The notes under the pieces are model-generated. The model worked only from the letters and a program-made list of their open reading frames with translations. It ran no database searches and was not told where the DNA came from. 64,000 bases of DNA from Achromobacter sp. MYb9 (GTDB lineage Bacteria; Pseudomonadota; Gammaproteobacteria; Burkholderiales; Burkholderiaceae_B), in assembly GCF_002975275.1 (NCBI RefSeq), contig NZ_PCOQ01000001.1, positions 62,001 to 126,000 on the forward strand, read 5' to 3'. Both the position numbers and the translations under genes were made by a program. How positions within the stretch are numbered: the stretch's first letter is position 1; each line of letters opens with the position of its first letter. Shown in pieces: positions 18,043-26,509 of this stretch.

Positions 18043-19704
18043 ATGTCTGGACTTATTACCCTGCTTGACTTCGCCGGCTATGTCGCCTTGCTCCTTTGGG
18101 GCGTGCACATGGTGCAAACCGGCGTCCAGCGCGCTTTCGGCGCGGCCTTGGGCGCGGCGCTGGGCAAGGCCTTGGGCACGCGTCTGCGGGCCTTCGCTGC
18201 CGGTCTGGGCATTACCGCCGCCTTGCAAAGCAGCACGGCCACCGGCCTGATGATCACCGGCTTTGCCGCCGGTGGGGTCGTGGGCCTGGTGCCCGCCCTG
18301 GCCGCCATGCTGGGGGCCAATGTCGGCACCACGCTGATCGTCCAGTTGCTGTCCTTCGACCTGACCTCGCTCGCCCCGATCCTGATCCTGGCGGGCGTCT
18401 GGATGTTCCGCCGCTATCCGCCCGGCCGCACGCGCGACCTGGGCCGGGTGTTCATCGGCCTGGGGCTGTTGCTGCTCTCTTTGCACCAGTTGGTCGAACT
18501 GTTCGAACCCTTCCAGACCGCCCCCATGCTGGGCATGATCCTGGATGCCCTGGCCACCCAGCCAGTGGCCGCGGTGCTGCTGTCAGCCGCCTTCACCTGG
18601 GCCGCGCACTCCAGCGTGGCGGTGGTGGTGCTGGTGATGTCGCTGGCCAGCCACCATATGGTTGCGCCCCATGTGGCCTTCGCGCTGGTGCTGGGCGCCA
18701 ACCTGGGCACGGCCATCAATCCGATGATCGAAGGCGTGACGGGCGACGACCCCGCCGCGCGCCGGCTGCCGTTGGGCAACCTGTTGACCCGGGTACTGGG
18801 CGTGCTGGCCGGTTTGTTGCTGCTGCCGGTGCTGCAGCCGCTGATGAGCGGCATGGCCAGCGACCCGGCCCGCGCCGTCGCCAACTTCCACACGCTGTTC
18901 AATGCGGTGATCGCCCTGGTGTTCCTGCCGCTCTTGACCCCCTACGCCGCCCTGCTCACCCGCTGGCTGCCCAAGCGCGCCGATCCCAACGACCCGTCCC
19001 GCCCCCAATACCTGGACGAATGGGCGCACGACGTGCCGGCCGTGGCGCTGGGCAATGCGGCCCGCGAAGCCCTGCGCATGGCCGACATGGTGCAGACGCT
19101 GCTGCTGTACGCCCGCGCCGGATTCAAGCGCGACAACCGGCACCGGATGGTGCAGGCGCGCCAGCTGGACGCCGCGCTGGACAAGCTTGAAAACGCCATC
19201 ACGACCTATCTGGCCACGCTGGACCAGGAAAACATGACCCGCGACGATGTCCAGCGCATGGATGACATCCTGGCCTTCACCAGCAATATCGGCCATGCCG
19301 GCGACATCGCCCATCACGGCCTGCTGAGCCACATCGCCAAGCTGCGCAAGCAGGGCTGGACCTTCTCGCCCGAGCAGCGCGCCAGCCTGGACGACACCCT
19401 GGGCCAGTTGATCGCCAACGAACGCCAGGCGGCCGCGCTTTTCGTCAACGACGACCTGCGCCAGGCCCGCGCCCTGGCCGGCGAGAAGAACCGCTTCCGC
19501 ACGATCGAAACCCAGGCTTCGGACACGCACTTGCAGAAGATCAAGGCGGGCCAGGTCGACGCCGCCGAAGTCGGCTCGCTCTACCTGGACATCCTGCGGG
19601 ACATGAAGGGAATCAACTCACATCTGGTGGGCGCGGCGGCTTATCCGCTACTGGCCCGCCACGGCGAGTTGCTGCCCAGCCGACTGCGAGAGGCCGGAAA
19701 CTAG
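18043..19704 (+). CDS. Na/Pi cotransporter family protein with PhoU-like C-terminus
   Basis: A 553-residue membrane protein. Two Na/Pi cotransporter repeats carry the QSSTATGLMITGF motif (about residue 65) and the second AAHSSVAVVVLVM motif (about residue 185). The last 200 residues are cytoplasmic, helical and PhoU-like. Proteins of this kind are thought to move phosphate with sodium, sometimes outward. I start at ATG 18043 (MSGLITLLDF) with AAGAAGGG about 11 bp upstream; an open frame continues to 17950. No pho genes are adjacent, so a link to the phosphate released by phosphonate breakdown is only speculative. Confidence 0.87.
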   Translation: MSGLITLLDFAGYVALLLWGVHMVQTGVQRAFGAALGAALGKALGTRLRAFAAGLGITAALQSSTATGLMITGFAAGGVVGLVPALAAMLGANVGTTLIVQLLSFDLTSLAPILILAGVWMFRRYPPGRTRDLGRVFIGLGLLLLSLHQLVELFEPFQTAPMLGMILDALATQPVAAVLLSAAFTWAAHSSVAVVVLVMSLASHHMVAPHVAFALVLGANLGTAINPMIEGVTGDDPAARRLPLGNLLTRVLGVLAGLLLLPVLQPLMSGMASDPARAVANFHTLFNAVIALVFLPLLTPYAALLTRWLPKRADPNDPSRPQYLDEWAHDVPAVALGNAAREALRMADMVQTLLLYARAGFKRDNRHRMVQARQLDAALDKLENAITTYLATLDQENMTRDDVQRMDDILAFTSNIGHAGDIAHHGLLSHIAKLRKQGWTFSPEQRASLDDTLGQLIANERQAAALFVNDDLRQARALAGEKNRFRTIETQASDTHLQKIKAGQVDAAEVGSLYLDILRDMKGINSHLVGAAAYPLLARHGELLPSRLREAGN

Positions 19705-19755
19705 AATCCGGGCGCATGCCTACTTTGCGCGATGCCCCGTCCTACGGTCGCACGC

Positions 19756-20544
19756 CTACAGATATCGCTGGAACCATTCCAGCATCCGCTTCCAGCCGTC
19801 TTTCGCGGCCTCGGGCTTGTAGCTGGCCCGGTAGTCCGCCATGAAGGCGTGGTCGGCGTCGGGGTACACCACGAATTCCGACTGTTTGGCGGCGGCATTG
19901 CCGTTGGCCAGTTTGGTCTTCATCGTATCGATGTCGGCCAACGGGATGCTGGCGTCCTGGGCGCCGTACAGCCCAAGCACCGGGCCGTGCAGCTCATCGA
20001 CCACATCGAAAGCGACGCGTTTGATCAGCGGGCCGTGGCCGGTGCTGAGCTTGCCGTACCACGCCACGGCGGCACGCACGTCGGGATTGTGCGCGGCGTA
20101 CATCCACGTCAGGCGCCCACCCCAGCAAAATCCCGTGACCGCCACGCGGCGGGCGTCGCCGCCGTTTTGGGCGGCCCAGGCCACGCTGGCATCCAGGTCG
20201 GCGAACACCTGCTCGTCAGGCACCTTGCTGACCAGCTCGGCGATGAGCTTCGGGATGTCGGTATAGACCGACGCGTCGCCCTGTCGCTCGTACAGGTTGG
20301 CGGCCACGGCCAGGTAGCCGGCCTTGGCGACGCGGCGGCAGATGTCCTTGATGTGCTCGTGCACGCCGAAGATCTCCTGCACGACCAGCACGATGGGCAG
20401 GTCGCGGCGGCCTTCGGGCGCGGCGTAGTAGGCGGCGATGGAGCCATCGGCCACGGGTAGCTTGAAATCCCCGTGGACGAGGCCCTGCGTGTCCGTATGG
20501 ATGACGGTGGGCGCGACGTTGCCGGCGGCGGCGGAAAAACTCAT
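19756..20544 (-). CDS. Dienelactone hydrolase family protein
   Basis: A 262-residue alpha/beta hydrolase. The nucleophile is C140 in GFCWGGR. The acid is the Asp in [10 protein letters not shown], and the His is in DADHAF. Carboxymethylenebutenolidase-type enzymes open dienelactones in chlorocatechol breakdown, but no catechol genes are nearby and many homologues are of unknown function. The ATG at 20544 has AGGAG 8 bp upstream. The N-terminal 30 residues are longer than in classical DLH. Confidence 0.85.
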   Translation of the reverse strand: MSFSAAAGNVAPTVIHTDTQGLVHGDFKLPVADGSIAAYYAAPEGRRDLPIVLVVQEIFGVHEHIKDICRRVAKAGYLAVAANLYERQGDASVYTDIPKLIAELVSKVPDEQVFADLDASVAWAAQNGGDARRVAVTGFCWGGRLTWMYAAHNPDVRAAVAWYGKLSTGHGPLIKRVAFDVVDELHGPVLGLYGAQDASIPLADIDTMKTKLANGNAAAKQSEFVVYPDADHAFMADYRASYKPEAAKDGWKRMLEWFQRYL

Positions 20545-20602
20545 GGAGTACTCCTGTGTAGGGATCAACGACACCGGGTCTCCCGTTTCGCGCGCGTCCT
20601 GC

Positions 20603-21445
20603 CTAGTGCGCCGGGTGAACGTGCTCCGCATGGGGCGTGCCGGGGCCAGGATCGGCCACGTGCTCGTGCCCATGGTGCATCAGGGTCGTCACGCTGTAGA
20701 TCAGCGCCACGCCCACGCCCACCAGCAGCAACTGCGGGACGGCATCCGAAAGGGATACCCGTTCGTGCATCTGCGGCATCAGGTCGGCCACCGAAATGTA
20801 AAGGAAGCTGCTGGCGGCAATCACCAGCACATAGGGCACCCAGCCCTGCGCTTGCTGAAGCACGAAGTACCCTATTATGCCGCCCACGGCTGAACACAAG
20901 CTGGTGAACAGGATCAGGAAAAACGCCCGGCGGCGCGCCAGCCCCGCATTGAGCAGCACGACGAAATCGCTGAGCTTGTGCGGCACTTCGTGCACGATGA
21001 TCGAGGCGGCCGTCAACACGCCCAGCAGCGGATCCGTCAGGAAGGCCGCCGCCACCAGTACGCCATCGCACAAGTTGTGCAGCGAACTGCCGATCAGGAT
21101 CAACACCCCGCCCCGCCCCGCTTCGTGGTGGTCGTGGCCCTTGTGATGGTGGTGGCCGTCGCCCTCATGGTGATGGCTATGGCGCAACAGCGCGATCTTC
21201 TCCAGCACGAAGAAACCGATCAGCGACGCCAGCATCAACCCGAAGAGCGTATGGGCGTCGCTTACCCCGCCCTCGAAGGCTTCGGGCAGCAAATGCAGCA
21301 GCGCCACCGACAACAGCACGCCCACCGACAGGCTCACCATGTGATGCAGGTATTGGGCGAACACCTTGTAGGCCAGCCAGCTGGCGACAAGGACGGCGAT
21401 AAGACCACCGGTGACAGTGGCAAGCAGGACCCAGAGCAGCAACAT
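20603..21445 (-). CDS. ZIP family divalent metal transporter
   Basis: A 280-residue inner-membrane protein with eight predicted helices. The cytoplasmic loop between helices III and IV is His-rich (about twelve His within 25 residues). The metal-site helix IV carries the SSLHNLCDGV pattern, and helix V the HEVPHKLSD motif. ZIP proteins bring zinc or related metals into the cytosol. ATG 21445 starts MLLLWVLLATV. A perfect dyad covering a -10 TATAAT lies 30 bp upstream and suggests metal-dependent repression. It lies downstream of polA on the same strand but has its own promoter signal. Confidence 0.88.
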   Translation of the reverse strand: MLLLWVLLATVTGGLIAVLVASWLAYKVFAQYLHHMVSLSVGVLLSVALLHLLPEAFEGGVSDAHTLFGLMLASLIGFFVLEKIALLRHSHHHEGDGHHHHKGHDHHEAGRGGVLILIGSSLHNLCDGVLVAAAFLTDPLLGVLTAASIIVHEVPHKLSDFVVLLNAGLARRRAFFLILFTSLCSAVGGIIGYFVLQQAQGWVPYVLVIAASSFLYISVADLMPQMHERVSLSDAVPQLLLVGVGVALIYSVTTLMHHGHEHVADPGPGTPHAEHVHPAH

Positions 21446-21474
21446 TTTGGGGACGCAATATAGGCGGGGGAAGC

Positions 21475-21492
21475 GCAACATTATATTGTTGC
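21475..21492 (-). promoter_or_regulatory. Promoter with overlapping dyad for the ZIP gene (Zur-like candidate)
   Basis: GCAACA (21475-21480) and TGTTGC (21487-21492) form a perfect dyad around TTATAT. On the minus strand the dyad contains TATAAT (21480-21485), with a weak -35 TTCCGA 17 bp upstream. A Fur-family zinc repressor bound here would block the ZIP promoter. The arms differ from the enteric Zur consensus, so the regulator is not certain. Confidence 0.55.
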
Positions 21493-21510
21493 AATCCCAA
21501 AATCGGAAAT

Positions 21511-21530
21511 GGGCCGCCCAAGGGCGGCCC
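21511..21530 (-). terminator. Strong hairpin after polA
   Basis: GGGCCGCCC (21511-21519) pairs with GGGCGGCCC (21522-21530). On the minus strand only a broken T-rich stretch follows, so termination may be partial. Confidence 0.5.
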
Positions 21531-21558
21531 ACCTGTGTTCAGAGACCGGGCGCCGGGC

Positions 21559-24276
21559 TTAGTGCGCCTGTTCCCAGTTCTTGCCCATGCCCACCTCGGC
21601 CACCAGCGGCACGCGCAACTCGGCAACATTGCACATCAGGCGCGGCAGTGCTTCCTTGACCCGCTCGATCTCGGCGTCCGGCGCTTCCAGCACCAGTTCG
21701 TCGTGCACTTGCATGATCATGCGCGTCTGCAGCTTTTCGGCTTCCAGCCAATCTTGCACGGCCACCATGGCCATCTTGATAAGGTCGGCAGCCGTGCCCT
21801 GCATGGGCGCATTGATGGCCGCCCGCTCGGCGCCCTGCCGGCGCGGGCCCGAGGCGCCGCGGATTTCCGGCAATTGCAGGCGGCGCCCGAACACCGTTTC
21901 CACGTAGCCCTGCTCGCGCGCCAGCCGGCGCGTATTTTCCATGTACATCGCCACGCCGGGATAGCGGGCGAAATAGCGGTCGATATACGCCTGCGCCGCG
22001 TCACGCGTGATACCCAGGTTGGACGCCAGGCCAAACACGCCCATGCCGTAGATCAGGCCGAAGTTGATTGCCTTGGCGGCGCGGCGCTGCTCGGTCGACA
22101 CGTCCGCCAGCGGCACGCCGAACACCTCGGACGCCGTGGCACGGTGGATGTCCTCGCCGGCGGCGAAGGCGCGCTGCAGATTGGCGTCGTCGGAGACGTG
22201 CGCCATGATGCGCAGCTCGATCTGCGAATAGTCGGCCGACAGCAGCAAGCCCTGTTCGGCGATGAAGGCCTCGCGCACGCGGCGACCGGCCTCGGTGCGG
22301 ACCGGGATGTTCTGCAGATTGGGATCGGACGAGGCCAGGCGACCCGTGATCACCGCCGCCTGCGCATAGCGCGTGTGCACGCGCCCCGTGTCCGGGTTGA
22401 TCATGCGCGGCAGCTTGTCCGTGTAGGTCGACTTCAGCTTGGACAGGCCCCGGTATTCCAGCAGCACCTGCGGCAGCGGATAGTCCAGCGCCAGCTTGGT
22501 CAGCACGTCTTCGTCCGTGGACGGCGCGCCGCCCGCAGTCTTGCGGACCACCGGCAACTGCATGCGGTCGAACAGGATTTCACCCAATTGCTTGGGGGAA
22601 TTCAGATTGAAGGGCTGGCCGGCCAGCTCATAGGCCTTTTGCTCCAGGCGCAACATTTCCTGGCCCAGCTTGTGACTTTGGCGGCCCAGTTCGGCGGCAT
22701 CCACCTTCACACCGTTGCGCTCGATGGTGGTCAGCACCGCCGACACCCGGATCTCAAGCTGGTAGACGCGGTTCAGCCCTTCGTCGGCCGCCACCATCGG
22801 GCGCAGCACCTGATGCAGCTGCAAGGTGAAATCTGCGTCCTCGGCGGCATAGTGGCCGGCCTTGTCGACCGCCACTTCGTCAAAGCCGATCTGCTTGGCG
22901 CCCTTGCCGCACAGGTCCTCGTAGGACACGCCGCTGCGGCCCAGATAGCGCTGGGCCAGATCGTTCAAACCCACGCCGCGATGGGATTCCAGCACATACG
23001 CTTCAAGCATCGTGTCTTCGGCAATGCCCGCCAGCCGGATGCCTTCATTCGCGAACACATGGGCGTCGTACTTGGCGTGATGCAGCAGCTTGGCGCGCGA
23101 GGCGTCTTCAAGCCACGGCTTCAGGCGCGCCAGTACCTCGGCCTTGGGCAACTGGGTCGCGCCGTCGGGGCCGCGATGCGCCACGGGGATGTAGCAGGCC
23201 ACGCCCGGCTCCACCGCCAGCGACAGGCCGACAAGCTTGGCCTGCATCTGGTCCAGCGACGTGGTCTCGGTATCCAGCGCCACCAGGGATGCGCCCTGCA
23301 GCTTTTCCAGCCAGGCGTCGAATTCCGCCCAGTCGGAAATGATGCGGTAATCCAGTTCGGCGGGGGCCGCGGGCACGTCCGCCGCGATGCGCGCATCGCC
23401 GGTCGGCACGCGCTCGGCGTCGCCGGTCAGATCGCGCAGCCACGTGCGGAACCCGTAGCGTTCGTACAGTTCGGTCAGCGTGGCGTCGTCGCGTTCCCGC
23501 GGCGTCAGGTCATCCACGCTTTCCACATGGCCGGTCAGGTCGCAGTCGTACTTCACGGTCAGCAACTGGCGCGTCAGCGGGAAGTTCGGGATGGCCTCGC
23601 GCAGGTTGCTGCCCGCCACGCCCTTGATGCCTTCGGCACCTTCGACCAGCTTGTCGATGGACCCGAATTCCGTCAGCCACTTGACCGCGGTCTTGGGGCC
23701 GACCTTGGTGACGCCCGGCACGTTGTCCACCGTGTCGCCCACCAGCATCAGATAGTCGACGATGCGGTCCGGCGGCACGCCGAATTTGTTGACCACGCCG
23801 GGTTCGTCAAGCACTTCGCCGGTCATGGTGTTGACCAGGGTGACGTGGCTGTTGACCAGTTGCGCCAGGTCCTTGTCGCCGGTGGAGACGATGGTGTGCA
23901 CGTCGTGTTCGGCCGCGCGCTTGGCCAAGGTGCCGATCACGTCGTCCGCTTCGACGCCCTCGATGGCCAGCACCGGCCAGCCCAGCGCGCGCACGGCGCG
24001 GTGGATGGGTTCGATCTGCGCGGCCAGGTCTTCCGGCATGGGCGGACGGTGCGACTTGTACTCGGGATACAAATCGTCCCGAAAGGTCTTGCCACGGGCA
24101 TCGAAAATACATGCGGCATACTCTGCCTTGTGGTCAGATACAAGCTTGCGCAACATGTTCACCACGCCATAGAGCGCACCCGTAGGTTCGCCTTGCGCAT
24201 TGCGCAAATCAGGCATAGCGTGGAAAGCACGGTACAAGTAACTTGAACCGTCGACCAGTAATAAGGTTTTTTTCAT
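21559..24276 (-). CDS. polA: DNA polymerase I
   Basis: A 905-residue repair and Okazaki-fragment polymerase. The 5'-3' nuclease domain occupies about the first 300 residues, starting MKKTLLLVDGSSYLYRAFHA. The 3'-5' exonuclease domain follows, with its catalytic acidic pair intact in LDTETTSL, so proofreading is probably active. The polymerase domain has motif A LLSADYSQIELR, the O-helix stretch RRAAKAINFGLIYGMG and motif C MIMQVHDELVLE. ATG 24276 overlaps or nearly abuts the start of the divergent LOG gene, leaving no conventional intergenic region. Confidence 0.97.
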   Translation of the reverse strand: MKKTLLLVDGSSYLYRAFHAMPDLRNAQGEPTGALYGVVNMLRKLVSDHKAEYAACIFDARGKTFRDDLYPEYKSHRPPMPEDLAAQIEPIHRAVRALGWPVLAIEGVEADDVIGTLAKRAAEHDVHTIVSTGDKDLAQLVNSHVTLVNTMTGEVLDEPGVVNKFGVPPDRIVDYLMLVGDTVDNVPGVTKVGPKTAVKWLTEFGSIDKLVEGAEGIKGVAGSNLREAIPNFPLTRQLLTVKYDCDLTGHVESVDDLTPRERDDATLTELYERYGFRTWLRDLTGDAERVPTGDARIAADVPAAPAELDYRIISDWAEFDAWLEKLQGASLVALDTETTSLDQMQAKLVGLSLAVEPGVACYIPVAHRGPDGATQLPKAEVLARLKPWLEDASRAKLLHHAKYDAHVFANEGIRLAGIAEDTMLEAYVLESHRGVGLNDLAQRYLGRSGVSYEDLCGKGAKQIGFDEVAVDKAGHYAAEDADFTLQLHQVLRPMVAADEGLNRVYQLEIRVSAVLTTIERNGVKVDAAELGRQSHKLGQEMLRLEQKAYELAGQPFNLNSPKQLGEILFDRMQLPVVRKTAGGAPSTDEDVLTKLALDYPLPQVLLEYRGLSKLKSTYTDKLPRMINPDTGRVHTRYAQAAVITGRLASSDPNLQNIPVRTEAGRRVREAFIAEQGLLLSADYSQIELRIMAHVSDDANLQRAFAAGEDIHRATASEVFGVPLADVSTEQRRAAKAINFGLIYGMGVFGLASNLGITRDAAQAYIDRYFARYPGVAMYMENTRRLAREQGYVETVFGRRLQLPEIRGASGPRRQGAERAAINAPMQGTAADLIKMAMVAVQDWLEAEKLQTRMIMQVHDELVLEAPDAEIERVKEALPRLMCNVAELRVPLVAEVGMGKNWEQAH

Positions 24277-24292
24277 GGTTACAAAGGCAGAT

Positions 24293-24967
24293 ATGGCAAT
24301 AACTGCGGAAACACCCGCCAACAAACAAATTCCGCTGATTATGTCAGAGATACGGACGGCGGCAGACAAGCTCGCGAACATCGGGCCCGCAGTCAGCGTC
24401 TTCGGCAGTGCACGAGTCAGTCGCAATTCCCCCCACTATGAAACCACCATCGCCATATCGGCCGCCCTTGCTGGCGCCGGTTTCGCGGTCATCGCCGGGG
24501 GCGGCCCCGGCATCATGGAGGCAGCCAATAAAGGCGCATTCGAAGCGGGCGGCACCAGCATCGGGTTGAACATCAGCCTGCCGCACGAAGCGCACAATAA
24601 CGAATACCAGACCATCAGCCTGTCGTTCGAGTATTTCTTTTCGCGCAAGGCCACGTTCTTCATGCACAGCTTCGCCTACGTGGCGATGCCGGGCGGCTTC
24701 GGCACCCTGGACGAGCTCTTCGAAGCGTTGACGCTGATCCAGACGGGCAAGGTCCCGCCCGCGCCCATCGTGCTGGTGGGCAGCGAATACTGGTCCGGCC
24801 TGGTGGAATGGTTGGGCGGCCAAGTGCTGGGCAACGGCATGATTGGCGCGCACGACCTGGACCTTTTCATCATCGAGGACGATCCCGTCAAGGTGGTGCG
24901 CCGCGTGGTCGAGTTCCACGAAAAGATCAGCTCGGACGCGCAGTACGCGCCTTCCTTGCCGGCCTGA
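24293..24967 (+). CDS. LOG family protein (TIGR00730-type, Rossmann fold)
   Basis: A 224-residue protein related to cytokinin-activating LOG phosphoribohydrolases, long mislabelled lysine decarboxylases. Key motifs are GGGPGIMEAANKGA and PGGFGTLDELFE (PGGxGTxxE). LOG enzymes cleave nucleoside 5'-monophosphates to base and ribose 5-phosphate. I favour ATG 24293 (MAITAETPAN), because AAAGG lies 5-6 bp upstream; ATG 24275 would overlap the polA start codon by two bases, and ATG 24341 is also open. A strong bidirectional terminator follows. Confidence 0.87.
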   Translation: MAITAETPANKQIPLIMSEIRTAADKLANIGPAVSVFGSARVSRNSPHYETTIAISAALAGAGFAVIAGGGPGIMEAANKGAFEAGGTSIGLNISLPHEAHNNEYQTISLSFEYFFSRKATFFMHSFAYVAMPGGFGTLDELFEALTLIQTGKVPPAPIVLVGSEYWSGLVEWLGGQVLGNGMIGAHDLDLFIIEDDPVKVVRRVVEFHEKISSDAQYAPSLPA

Positions 24968-24985
24968 TCTTTCGCCGGCCCCATG

Positions 24986-25011
24986 AAAAATGCCCCTACG
25001 GGGCATTTTTT
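24986..25011. terminator. Bidirectional terminator between LOG and LysR genes
   Basis: TGCCCC (24991-24996), TAC loop, GGGGCA (25000-25005), flanked by five A and six T. Confidence 0.88.
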
Positions 25012-25044
25012 ACTTCCGGAATGGTTGCGCGGCTGACGCGATCG

Positions 25045-25908
25045 TCAGCGCATCGCGCGAACGATGGCGTCGCGCGCCAACCCCATGAATTCGCTTTCGC
25101 CGGGCCGGGCGGGCAACAGGCGGAATTCCACCATCGGCAACGCCGGCAAGCCCGGGGCATGCAGCCGCGCGACGCCTGGGGCCAACGCCGATTCGTTCAG
25201 GCAGGCCACGCCCAATCCCGCCGAAATGGCCAACTGCAATCCCGCCACGCCCGAGGCCACGTGCGCCACCGAGTACGGCACGCCGCGGCGCGACAGCAGC
25301 CGCTCGACGTACTGCCGCAAGGCGCATGTTTCCGGCAGCACCAGCAACGCCAAGGGCTCGCCGGCCGGCGCGGCCGCGCCCTCCGCCCCCATCCATAGCA
25401 AGGATTCGCGGCGCAGCAATTCTCCTTGCGCCCGCGCGCGGGGCGCGCCGCGCTCCTGGATCGACATCGATATGCCCACGTCGATCTCGCCGCGTTCATA
25501 AGCGGCCTCGATGGCGCCGCTCTTCATGATCGTCACATGCAGGCGCACCTGCGGATACTGCTCGTTCAGGCGCCGCAGCATGCGCGCCACATCGCCCGGG
25601 CGGAAATAGTCCGTGATGCACAGCCGAAGCTCGCCCCGCAGCGACACGCCCCGCAGGTCACGGTACGCTTCGTCGCTCAACGCCAGGATGGCGCGCGCAT
25701 GGGCCAACAGGCGTTCGCCGGCGGGCGTCGCCGTCACCCCCGCTTTACCGCGCACCAGCAACGGCTGGCCCGCGCGATCTTCCAATTTGCGCATTTGTTC
25801 GCTAACGGAAGATTGCGACAGGAATACCTTTGGCGCCGCCGCCGTCAGGCTGCCGGACTCCAGCACGGCAACCAGCGTGCGCAACTGGTCCAGATCAAAT
25901 CCCGACAT
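25045..25908 (-). CDS. LysR family transcriptional regulator
   Basis: A 287-residue regulator. The helix-turn-helix spans about residues 4-63 (LDQLRTLVAVLESGSLTAAA, then FLSQSSVSEQMRKLE), followed by a periplasmic-binding-like effector domain. It is divergent from the tautomerase gene at 26016 and probably controls it. ATG 25908 (MSGFDLDQL) is chosen; ATG 25920 would add four residues, and neither has a clearly better ribosome-binding site. Its effector is unknown. Confidence 0.85.
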   Translation of the reverse strand: MSGFDLDQLRTLVAVLESGSLTAAAPKVFLSQSSVSEQMRKLEDRAGQPLLVRGKAGVTATPAGERLLAHARAILALSDEAYRDLRGVSLRGELRLCITDYFRPGDVARMLRRLNEQYPQVRLHVTIMKSGAIEAAYERGEIDVGISMSIQERGAPRARAQGELLRRESLLWMGAEGAAAPAGEPLALLVLPETCALRQYVERLLSRRGVPYSVAHVASGVAGLQLAISAGLGVACLNESALAPGVARLHAPGLPALPMVEFRLLPARPGESEFMGLARDAIVRAMR

Positions 25909-25914
25909 GGGCCC

Positions 25915-25937
25915 ATCCAACGGATTAAACGATGGAT
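25915..25937. promoter_or_regulatory. Possible LysR operator upstream of the tautomerase gene
   Basis: ATCCA (25915-25919) and TGGAT (25933-25937) form a spaced dyad near the LysR start. The short arms make chance a real possibility. Confidence 0.25.
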
Positions 25938-26015
25938 AGAATCGTAATTTCCCGCTTTTCCGATGTCAACTGGGCTCCTAAACTGCCTTCACACCTACCC
26001 GCTCAGGAGCTTCTC

Positions 26016-26414
26016 ATGCCTCACATCGTCGTTCACCTCTCCGGCGCCTCCAATGCTGCCATCAACCGCCGCGTCGTCGACGCCGTCGCCGGGTTGACCC
26101 AATCCGTGCTGGGCAAACAGCTGCCGGTCATCGCCATCACGCTGCAGCACATCCCGCATGACCTGTGGTTCATCGGCGGCCGTCCGCTGTCGGAACTGGG
26201 CAAGAATGCCTTCCACCTGGACATCAGCGTCACCGACGAGACCAACACCAAGGCCGAGAAAGCGCGCTTCATCAAAGAGATCTACGCGTCATTCCAGGAA
26301 ATCCTGGGCGAGCTGCATGAATGCTCATACGTCCACGTGATCGACGCGCGAGCGGCCGCCTATGGCTACGGCGGCGCCACGCAGGAATACCGGCACCAAC
26401 AGAACGGCGTGTAG
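26016..26414 (+). CDS. Tautomerase family protein
   Basis: A 132-residue protein of the 4-oxalocrotonate tautomerase superfamily. The mature N-terminus would be the catalytic proline after Met removal (MPHIVVHLSG). It is about twice the length of single-domain 4-OT subunits, like the cis-CaaD/MSAD-type two-motif members. The ATG has CAGGAG 6 bp upstream. It is divergent from a LysR gene, a common pairing for catabolic tautomerases. The substrate is unknown. Confidence 0.82.
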   Translation: MPHIVVHLSGASNAAINRRVVDAVAGLTQSVLGKQLPVIAITLQHIPHDLWFIGGRPLSELGKNAFHLDISVTDETNTKAEKARFIKEIYASFQEILGELHECSYVHVIDARAAAYGYGGATQEYRHQQNGV

Positions 26415-26432
26415 CGCCCCGGACCGCGAACG

Positions 26433-26468
26433 AAAAAAAGCCGCGCACCCGAAGGTGCGCGGCTTTTT
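26433..26468. terminator. Bidirectional terminator between tautomerase gene and typA
   Basis: GCCGCGCACC (26440-26449), CGAA loop, GGTGCGCGGC (26454-26463), flanked by seven A and five T. Confidence 0.92.
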
Positions 26469-26509
26469 CGCATACTGCCGAAACGCAAGGGGCGTTGCCC
26501 CCGGTCCGC

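Noticed and set aside
18043..19704. Functional link between the Na/Pi protein and the phosphonate cluster
   Set aside because: The gene is 4.5 kb away behind unrelated genes, with no shared regulatory signal.
21535..24246. A 903-codon open frame on the plus strand opposite polA
   Set aside because: It is the antisense shadow of polA in high-GC DNA; composition is His/Arg/Gln-rich with no family resemblance, while polA has all catalytic motifs.
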